DNA of 35,777 nt from Candidatus Zhuqueibacterota bacterium (GTDB lineage Bacteria > Zhuqueibacterota > Zhuqueibacteria > Residuimicrobiales > Krinioviventaceae): positions 1 through 35,777 of the forward strand of contig JAFGKD010000024.1 in the NCBI GenBank assembly GCA_016928775.1, written 5' to 3'. The notes beneath the pieces were generated by a model. It was given only the letters and a program-made list of their open reading frames with translations. It searched no databases and was not told the DNA's origin. The position numbers and the translations under genes are program-made. Every line of letters begins with the position of its first letter. Within the stretch, counting starts at the first letter, position 1. This document shows positions 9,069 through 16,176 of this stretch, one piece after another.

Positions 9069-11653
9069 TGAGTGAGCATATGAACAAAATTTTCGGTGCA
9101 ATTTGTTTTTTTATCCTTTTGGCAACAGTTGTTGGTGCTACTTATCATCAGAGCGGATATCAATATCTGTCGCCAAAACCCGGGTCCATCGAAGTATCAA
9201 AATATTCGACAATTTTTTTACGTTTTTCAGATGCTCTGCCGCTTGAACTGCGCAACCTGGATAACTTGATTCAAGTAGCCGGCGACAAGGGTGGAGCATA
9301 TCAAGGTGACATCAAAATTGCTTCCGACGACAAGACCATCATCTTCAAGCCGAACAGGCTGTTTGTCCCGGGTGAATCCGTACATGTCACAATTTCACCG
9401 GACTTTTCTACTGAATCGCAGGTTGTCCAATTCGACTATTCTTTCCAGGTTTCAAAGCAGGAAAGCAACGATTATTCATCCCTAGTTGATGCGGATGACA
9501 GCCTGCTAAAGTCTGTAAAAACTGTGGGTGCGCCAATGATCATGCCCAACGGTGTGTCCGTACCGAGCGATTTTCCGCATGTCAACGTCGCGGTGAACAA
9601 TAATCCAGCAGAAGGATATATCTTTTTGAATAACTGGGGTGGTTATCCCTACAGCATGATACTCGATAATTCAGGTTCACCGATTTGGTATATTCGCGGT
9701 GTCAATGATGGTGATCGCCGGCGCGATGTTAAGGTTCAGGATAATGGTATTTTAACCATGCGCGTCCTGGGCAACGCCGGTTATGATTTTGGAGATGGTT
9801 TTATTGGTCTGGATAGCACCTACACGTTCATTCGCGGATTTTATGCCACCGATGGCTATCACACGGATGAACACGAGTTGCAGGTTTTAGATAATGGAAA
9901 TTATTTGCTGGTTGCGCTTCGAAGTGTAAAGATGGATATGAGCAAAGTCGTTGCGGGCGGACAAACAAATGCGACCATTAACGAAAGCGGCATCCAGGAA
10001 TTTACGCCGGAGGGTGAGTTGATATTTCACTGGCGCGCCCTGGATAACTTTGATCTTGCGGACATGTTCGGTTATACTGACGAACCACCCGGCAGTTCTT
10101 CCTTTCGTTTTCCACACATGAACTCGATTGATATCGATGATGATGGCCATATCATTCTCTCCAGCAAGCGTTTGAGCGAGGTGACAAAAATCCACCGTCA
10201 AACCGGTGAATTTATCTGGCGCCTGGGCGGCGCAAACAACGAATTTGAATTTATCAATGATCCTCTGGACGGCTTTTCGCTGCAGCACAGTGCACGCGTT
10301 CTTGGTGACGGCTTTTATACCATTTTTGATAACGGCGTATTGCACGAGCCGCAAGTCTCGCGTGCACTTGAATACAAAATAGATGCTGAAAAGAAAACGG
10401 CAACGCTGGTATGGAGCTATCAGCGTGAAAAACCGGATGATTATGCCTACCACATGGGCAACGTGCAGCGGCTGGGCAATGGTAACACATTCGTCAATTG
10501 GGCCGTTCAGAATATGCCAAAAGCGGAAGAAGTGCGCCCGGATGGCAGCACGGTCTATGAAATGAATTTTATCCAGAGTGCCAAGTCCTATCGCGCCTTT
10601 CGATTTCCCTGGAATGGCAAAGCGACAAAGCCGGTGCTCTATGTCGAGCCGCAAGCGGATAATGTGACGTTGATTTACAATAAATTTGGCGATCCCAATG
10701 TTGATTTTTACAACATTTACGCCGGACGCGGTTTGAATCCGACGCAAGTTGTTGCGACCAGCAAAGAGACTATGATAAAACTCACAACACTTGAAAATCG
10801 ACGGCGATATTTTATTCGCGTCACGGCCGTCGATAAGGATGGTAACGAGAGCCCGTTTTCCAATCAGGAGGAGATCGTTGTCAATATCATTCAGCCAGGT
10901 GAAGAGCTGGTGGATAATGGCAATTTTTCTAACGGCCAAAATTCCTGGGATTGGCTGGTGCGCAATGGCGCACAAGCGAACTGGTCGATAGAAAATAGCG
11001 CGGCAGTTATATCTATCACCAACGGCGGCAGTAATGATCATGATATTCAATTGACCCAGGCAGGCATTGCTCTTGTGCAGAATCGTGAGTATGATTTTGA
11101 GTTCGACGCCTGGGCCGCTGCACCGCGAACGATCGAAGCAAAAATTGCCCAAAATGGCGGCTCGTTTACTGATTACAGTCAAGTCGGCTTGACGGCCTTG
11201 TCGCGCAGTAAAAAACGTTACACCTATCGATTCCGCATGCAGGAATCGACCGATATGGACGCGCGCATTGTTTTTAATGTCGGCGCCAATACATCGGATG
11301 TCTCTATCACAAATGTTTCTGCTAAAATGGTGGGAGAGACCGGGCTCAGCGATCAAGCGGTGTCCATTCCAAATGACTTTGAGTTGTCGGATAACTATCC
11401 CAATCCGTTCAACGCACGGACAACTATTCGTTTCACTGCGCTGGAAAAAAGTGATGTAACCGTCACGATTTACAATATCCTTGGTGCACAGGTGAAAAAT
11501 TATGACGCCGGATTTTACAATAGTGGATCGCATGCAATCAATCTTTATATGGATGATTTACCATCAGGTGTTTATCTGTATCGGCTGTCAACGAGAAACA
11601 TCAGCGGAGTCATTTCGTACAGTCGGGTTAAAAAGATGACGCTGTTGCGGTGA
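9068..11653 (+). CDS. Secreted arylsulfotransferase-like protein 4 (ASST4), Arg-to-Lys at an active-site position
   Basis: 861 residues from the ATG at 9068, which overlaps the ASST3 stop codon (TAATG), the classic form of translational coupling. A second ATG at 9080 (MNKIFG) would give a more typical signal peptide, and the two cannot be told apart here. Layout matches ASST3: Big_5-like, propeller, FN3-like, CBM_4_9-like, sorting domain (~770-861). His269, His350, Asn352 and His407 are in place. The position of the conserved arginine is Lys367, followed by Arg368 (SSKRL instead of SSRHL). Whether the neighbouring arginine can replace it is unknown, so activity is less certain than for ASST1, 2, 3 and 5. 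Confidence 0.85.
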   Translation: MSEHMNKIFGAICFFILLATVVGATYHQSGYQYLSPKPGSIEVSKYSTIFLRFSDALPLELRNLDNLIQVAGDKGGAYQGDIKIASDDKTIIFKPNRLFVPGESVHVTISPDFSTESQVVQFDYSFQVSKQESNDYSSLVDADDSLLKSVKTVGAPMIMPNGVSVPSDFPHVNVAVNNNPAEGYIFLNNWGGYPYSMILDNSGSPIWYIRGVNDGDRRRDVKVQDNGILTMRVLGNAGYDFGDGFIGLDSTYTFIRGFYATDGYHTDEHELQVLDNGNYLLVALRSVKMDMSKVVAGGQTNATINESGIQEFTPEGELIFHWRALDNFDLADMFGYTDEPPGSSSFRFPHMNSIDIDDDGHIILSSKRLSEVTKIHRQTGEFIWRLGGANNEFEFINDPLDGFSLQHSARVLGDGFYTIFDNGVLHEPQVSRALEYKIDAEKKTATLVWSYQREKPDDYAYHMGNVQRLGNGNTFVNWAVQNMPKAEEVRPDGSTVYEMNFIQSAKSYRAFRFPWNGKATKPVLYVEPQADNVTLIYNKFGDPNVDFYNIYAGRGLNPTQVVATSKETMIKLTTLENRRRYFIRVTAVDKDGNESPFSNQEEIVVNIIQPGEELVDNGNFSNGQNSWDWLVRNGAQANWSIENSAAVISITNGGSNDHDIQLTQAGIALVQNREYDFEFDAWAAAPRTIEAKIAQNGGSFTDYSQVGLTALSRSKKRYTYRFRMQESTDMDARIVFNVGANTSDVSITNVSAKMVGETGLSDQAVSIPNDFELSDNYPNPFNARTTIRFTALEKSDVTVTIYNILGAQVKNYDAGFYNSGSHAINLYMDDLPSGVYLYRLSTRNISGVISYSRVKKMTLLR

Positions 11654-11655
11654 AA

Positions 11656-11670
11656 CCCGGCACATCCGGG
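11656..11670 (+). other. Small hairpin between ASST4 and ASST5
   Basis: CCCGG, a 5-base loop and CCGGG form a 5-bp GC-only stem just after the ASST4 stop. No T-tract follows, so it is not a clear intrinsic terminator. It might protect or stabilise a processed transcript, or mean nothing. Confidence 0.25.
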
Positions 11671-11717
11671 ATGAGTAACAGCTTCATTATGGCGTGCGAA
11701 AAAATAGGGAGTGTGTC

Positions 11718-14315
11718 ATGAAATCATCCATAATTCAGCTCACTGTGATATTGATCTTTTTTCAATTGACTACAGTATTTGGACACCACCTCAGCGGTGT
11801 TCAATATGTGTCACCCATGCCCGATGCCCGGAATGTGTCGCAGCACACATCAATAATTGTCAGATTTGACAGCATTGCTCCGAACGACATTATTAATTTG
11901 TCTTCCTGCATCCAGGTTACAGACCAGGCCGGGCGGCAGGTCCCAGGTGATATCAAGATTGCTTCGGATCATAAAACAATCGTTTTCAAACCACATGCGC
12001 CACTTGTGCCGGGAGCGCACATGAGTGTGTCCCTTTCACCTCAAACTGCGTCGTCCAGCGAGTCGCGCGAAAACAGTTATCACTTTTCGGTCAGCGAATA
12101 TGAGGAAATTCCCTCTATCGCAGAAGGAATTGAGATAAATAACCTTGAAAAAGCATCCGAACCTGTTGTGCCGGGTCCATGGTACAAATCAAAGGCAAAC
12201 GCGGCAAAGTCTCTCCTAAAATCCAGCATATCCTCAAGTGCCGTTTCTGTGCCTTCAGATTTTCCACATGTTGCTATAACGATGAGTGATAATCCTGATA
12301 CGGGCTATATCTTTATGAACAGCTGGTGGGATGGACCGGCTTACAATATCATTTTTGACAATTCAGGGGCACCGATCTGGTATCACAAATATCCGGATCG
12401 CCGTCGCGATTTTAAAGTTCAGAAGAATGGTCTTATTACCATGCTTGTTCGCAGCGGTTACCCGTTTGGTCAGGGTTTTATTGCCATGGATCATACGTAT
12501 ACTGAAGTTGATTCTTTTCATGCGGTGAACGGCTACCAAACGGACGAGCATGAGCTGCAGGTTCTTGAGGACGGCCATTATCTGCTCATCGGTATCCGGC
12601 AAACGCAAGTGGACATGCGCCAGTATGTGGAAGGAGGGAGCAGAAATGCCTCGGTGTTAGAGTCCATCATTCAGGAATTCACGCCGGAGCATGATCTCAT
12701 ATTTCAGTGGCGTGCCTGGGATCATTTTGACATTGCCGACACCTATGTGCCGATTGAAAATGAGTTGACCAGCAGCTCTATTCGTTTTCCGCACATGAAT
12801 GCAATTGATATTGACACGGATGGCCACATCCTGCTCTCGAGCCGGCACTTGAGCGAGATTACCAAAATTAACCGGCAAACGGGAGAGATCATGTGGCGTC
12901 TGGGAGGTGAAAAAAATCAGTTTACCTTCATCAATGATCCCCTGAACGGGCCGGAAAATCAGCACGATGTCCGTGTTGTTGGTGAAAATCGCTTTACGGT
13001 TTTTGACAACGGCAACGAGCACAATCCACCGGTCTCGCGAGCGACAGAATATCTTGTTGATCCGGACAGCATGAAGGCTACCCTGGTCTGGGAGTTCCGC
13101 GATAATCCGGACAAATATTCATACTGGATGGGCAATCACCAGCGCTTGCCAAACGGCAACCGACTCATCAACTGGGCGGATGGCTCCCTGCCCAAGATTA
13201 CCGAGGTGCGGGAAAATGGAGAGATCGCTTTTGAGCTGTGGTGGCAAAACTATATCCATACCTACCGGGTGTTTCGCTTTCCCTGGCAAGGCAAAGCGCA
13301 AGAACCTTACCTTGTGGTCGAATCCCATCGGGAAAGTGTCAATTTGATTTTCAATAAATTTGGTGATCCGGATGTCGCTTATTATAATATCTATGGTGGA
13401 CAATCACCAAATCCGACAACGATTATCGATAGCTCAACAACAACTCAGGCGGCTTTAACAGAGCTTGAAAATGAGGCACGTTATTATTTTCGCGTCACGG
13501 CCGTGGATAGCACCGGTCGTGAAAGCCCTTTTTCAAATGAGGTGAGCGCACTGGCCAATTTTATTAAGCCCGGTCAGAACATGGTATTAAACGGCGATTT
13601 TTCCGATAGAAAACGACATTGGTTTTTCTGGGCGGGAGACGGCGCTACGGCAAACTGGGCGGTTGAAGATGGTATCTGTCATATCCAGATACAAAATGGC
13701 TCTGATGAAGACTATAAAGTGCAATTCGTGCAATTCGAGATGGAATTGTTGGAAGGTGAAGAATATATCTTTGAGTTTGATGCCTGGGCGGACGAACAGC
13801 GCCTCATGAGCGCTTTTATTTTGAAATACGGCGGCGATTATGACAATTATTCTCAAACCAGCTACATGCTGCTGAAAAAGCAGCGCCAGCATTACGAGTT
13901 TCCATTTACCATGACTTATCCCAGCGATTTTACCGCAATTCTCGTTTTTGCGTTTGGAGGTTCGGATCATGATGTGTATCTTGATGACATAACGGTCAGA
14001 CGTGTCGTTGAATCGCAGGTCGAGTCTAAAACCGAGGCGATTCCGCTGCAGTACGACTTGATTGGCAATTTTCCCAATCCGTTTAATGCTGGCACAACGA
14101 TTCAATTCTCGGTGCCTGAACAAACCATGGTTCGGCTTGATCTTTACAACATTTTGGGACAATTTGAAAAAACCATCAGCGACAATGTATATGACAGCGG
14201 TGTTCATCGTGTCCATTTTGATGCGCACGATTTGGGCTCCGGCGTCTATTTTTGCAAGATGACGACCTCGGCAAACGATTATGTTGATGTGCATAAGCTC
14301 ATTTTAATGAAATAA
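11718..14315 (+). CDS. Secreted arylsulfotransferase-like protein 5 (ASST5)
   Basis: I place the start at ATG 11718 (865 residues) because GGGAG at 11707-11711 precedes it by 6 bases and the protein then opens with a proper signal peptide (~1-22). The frame also extends to a GTG at 11694, which would add eight charged residues. The matched active-site residues are His278, His359, Asn361, Arg376 and His416. The linker between the Big_5-like domain and the propeller (~125-175) is longer than in ASST3 and ASST4, and the usual IMPNGVSVPSDFP motif is reduced to AVSVPSDFP. FN3-like, CBM_4_9-like and sorting domain (FPNPFN, ~774-865) follow. The next gene begins within 28 bases. Confidence 0.87.
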   Translation: MKSSIIQLTVILIFFQLTTVFGHHLSGVQYVSPMPDARNVSQHTSIIVRFDSIAPNDIINLSSCIQVTDQAGRQVPGDIKIASDHKTIVFKPHAPLVPGAHMSVSLSPQTASSSESRENSYHFSVSEYEEIPSIAEGIEINNLEKASEPVVPGPWYKSKANAAKSLLKSSISSSAVSVPSDFPHVAITMSDNPDTGYIFMNSWWDGPAYNIIFDNSGAPIWYHKYPDRRRDFKVQKNGLITMLVRSGYPFGQGFIAMDHTYTEVDSFHAVNGYQTDEHELQVLEDGHYLLIGIRQTQVDMRQYVEGGSRNASVLESIIQEFTPEHDLIFQWRAWDHFDIADTYVPIENELTSSSIRFPHMNAIDIDTDGHILLSSRHLSEITKINRQTGEIMWRLGGEKNQFTFINDPLNGPENQHDVRVVGENRFTVFDNGNEHNPPVSRATEYLVDPDSMKATLVWEFRDNPDKYSYWMGNHQRLPNGNRLINWADGSLPKITEVRENGEIAFELWWQNYIHTYRVFRFPWQGKAQEPYLVVESHRESVNLIFNKFGDPDVAYYNIYGGQSPNPTTIIDSSTTTQAALTELENEARYYFRVTAVDSTGRESPFSNEVSALANFIKPGQNMVLNGDFSDRKRHWFFWAGDGATANWAVEDGICHIQIQNGSDEDYKVQFVQFEMELLEGEEYIFEFDAWADEQRLMSAFILKYGGDYDNYSQTSYMLLKKQRQHYEFPFTMTYPSDFTAILVFAFGGSDHDVYLDDITVRRVVESQVESKTEAIPLQYDLIGNFPNPFNAGTTIQFSVPEQTMVRLDLYNILGQFEKTISDNVYDSGVHRVHFDAHDLGSGVYFCKMTTSANDYVDVHKLILMK

Positions 14316-14342
14316 ATGAACCAGAGTAATCCCGGAGGACAA

Positions 14343-15908
14343 GTGAAGAGAGGTTTTCTGCGGTTGAGTATGATGATATCGCTGCTCTGTTGGGCGCAAC
14401 TATTCGCAGCCGGCATTGAAACAAATGGTGTTGGTGCACGCGCCACAGCAATGGGCGGCAGCTATCGGGCTGTTTCGGACGATTGGAGTGCCATGTACTG
14501 GAATCCAGCGGGTTTGGCTTTTACGCAAGGTTGGCATGCTGGATTCCATACGGCGCTTGTTGCGCCGCGCGCGACATTTCAAGCCGGTGCCAGTCATTAT
14601 TACAATTTGTATGGCGGGGCGGCATTCAAGCCTTTTAGCGTCGCTTATCAATCCGAGCGCTCCAATGAGCCTGACAATCTGCTGGTGCCAGCGGCCGGAA
14701 TATCGGTCAATACAGGCAAGTGGGCCTATGGCCTTGGTGTATGGGTGCCCATGGGGTGGGGCGCACGGTGGGATGTACTCAGAACGGCGTCAAGTAATTC
14801 CGGTAATGTGCCGGGTGTCGCTTATGATGCGTATAACGCAGCTTATCCCACGCGCGAGTATGAAAGTGATATCAAAATTATCGATATTCATCCTACCGTC
14901 GCATATAAAATGAGCGATAAACTATCATTTGGTTTTGGCTTGAGTATTGTGCTGGGTGACATTATGATTCGCCAGCCGGCATTTTTGCAAAACCCGTATT
15001 TATATCCAATAGGTGATTTTAGCTTGTATGAGACGGTCTTGCAACCCAATACGCCCGAGAGTGATCTTCAGACATTGGAGCAGATGCGAAGATCGCCGTT
15101 TGATCACCTCATTACCGAGGCTGAAATGAAAAGCTCGGGCATGACATATGGTGCTAATGTGGGAATAATGTTCAAGCCAACCGAATCTTTGAGCATTGGC
15201 GCATCGCTCCAATACTATGCGGATCTCAGTGCATCCGGTGACTATAGTCAGATAACCTATTTTGGCGATGCCCCTACCTATCATACGCTGGCGCAAAGCT
15301 ATGATTATTACTTTGAAAGCTTTCTTGACTTGGGAGCGATAGATTCTCTGCAATACGAGATGCTCAAACAATTTTATTCCGGGGACGTACAAACCCTGGT
15401 TGATACAAAAGCAACTGCAACAATTCCACTTCCTCTAAAAGCCGGTATCGGCTTGAGTTACTCCGGTTTTAAGAATCTACTCCTTGCGCTTGATTTCGCC
15501 TATACCCAGTGGTCTGTTTGGGATGTGATTGAGATTACCGAGTCCAGCGGAGCTGTCATTTCGCAAATAGTGGAAAACTGGAATGATACATTCAAAGTCG
15601 GGATTGGCATGGAATACGCCCTCGGTCGAACCAAGCTCCGGGGTGGTCTGGGTTATGATACGCGCGCCGCAGTGGATGAATCTGTGTCGCCCACGATTCC
15701 CGATATTGGCGATCGTTACAATCTCAATTTAGGACTTTCGTTGCCGATTGGTCCGGTGGAGTTTGGTCTAAATTATGAATATATTTATATCCCAAATCGC
15801 ACTATTACCACCTGGATATATGATGAGTTGAGCGTTGCCCAGAATATCGCCGGTACCTATTCGATGAGGGCGAACAGTCTGATGATCGGTGTGGATTATC
15901 GCTTTTAG
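14343..15908 (+). CDS. FadL/OmpP1/TodX-family outer-membrane channel
   Basis: Predicted outer-membrane beta-barrel for hydrophobic compounds such as long-chain fatty acids or aromatics. After a signal peptide (~1-22) comes the N-terminal FadL-family signature: GARATAMGG, then DDWSAMYWNPAGLA. The C-terminus ends in aromatic-rich strands and a terminal Phe (VDYRF), as barrels inserted by the BAM complex do. I prefer the GTG at 14343 (521 residues), which has GGAGG at 14334-14338. An ATG at 14316, directly after the ASST5 stop, would add nine polar residues before the signal peptide. Lying between ASST5 and ASST6, it may take up or release the hydrophobic aryl donor or product of the ASSTs; this rests on position only. 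Confidence 0.82.
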   Translation: MKRGFLRLSMMISLLCWAQLFAAGIETNGVGARATAMGGSYRAVSDDWSAMYWNPAGLAFTQGWHAGFHTALVAPRATFQAGASHYYNLYGGAAFKPFSVAYQSERSNEPDNLLVPAAGISVNTGKWAYGLGVWVPMGWGARWDVLRTASSNSGNVPGVAYDAYNAAYPTREYESDIKIIDIHPTVAYKMSDKLSFGFGLSIVLGDIMIRQPAFLQNPYLYPIGDFSLYETVLQPNTPESDLQTLEQMRRSPFDHLITEAEMKSSGMTYGANVGIMFKPTESLSIGASLQYYADLSASGDYSQITYFGDAPTYHTLAQSYDYYFESFLDLGAIDSLQYEMLKQFYSGDVQTLVDTKATATIPLPLKAGIGLSYSGFKNLLLALDFAYTQWSVWDVIEITESSGAVISQIVENWNDTFKVGIGMEYALGRTKLRGGLGYDTRAAVDESVSPTIPDIGDRYNLNLGLSLPIGPVEFGLNYEYIYIPNRTITTWIYDELSVAQNIAGTYSMRANSLMIGVDYRF

Positions 15909-15916
15909 TTAGCCGC

Positions 15917-16042
15917 TGCGCTGGGGGATCAAGCACTATCTGCAGGAGCACTCAATGCTCCGGAAAAATCCGGGATGTATTCGTTAATTATTGCGATCAA
16001 CAGAAATGAGTCTGTGACGAATCCCGGGAGGATGGTAGCGCA
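15917..16042 (+). ncRNA. Candidate structured leader RNA upstream of ASST6
   Basis: Four nested helices can be drawn by eye in 126 bases. P1 pairs TGCGCT (15917-15922) with AGCGCA (16037-16042). P2 pairs GGAGCA (15945-15950) with TGCTCC (15956-15961) around a 5-base loop. P3 pairs CCGGG (15970-15974) plus ATTCGT (15979-15984) with ACGAAT and CCCGG (16017-16027), with a 4-base bulge. P4, inside P3, pairs ACAGA (16000-16004) with TCTGT (16011-16015). A closing helix around two arms suggests a riboswitch-like or other cis-acting element. I do not recognise a known class. It starts 9 bases after the FadL-family stop, so it may instead be a 3' element of that transcript. Confidence 0.4.
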
Positions 16043-16176
16043 TCAAATAAGATGAAAAGATTATTTATGGAACTTTGTTTTCCTTTACAAGATTAAAGTC
16101 TACAATGATGTGGTATGAAAATTGATGCGCGCAAAAAAAATGGGACAATTTAATTCTAATCAAAATAGGGAACGAT

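Noticed and set aside
9887..11533. Long open frame (548 codons) on the minus strand, inside ASST4
   Set aside because: It is fully antisense to a clear coding gene, has no signal of a family or ribosome site, and similar antisense frames appear under other ASST genes. It is a codon-bias shadow.
15917..16042. Assignment of the structured RNA to the c-di-AMP (ydaO) or c-di-GMP (GEMM) riboswitch
   Set aside because: A GGGGGA stretch and a CGAATCC stretch recall ydaO, but the conserved CAGCUAAC-type segment is absent, and the GEMM CACAGGGCAAACC core is also absent.
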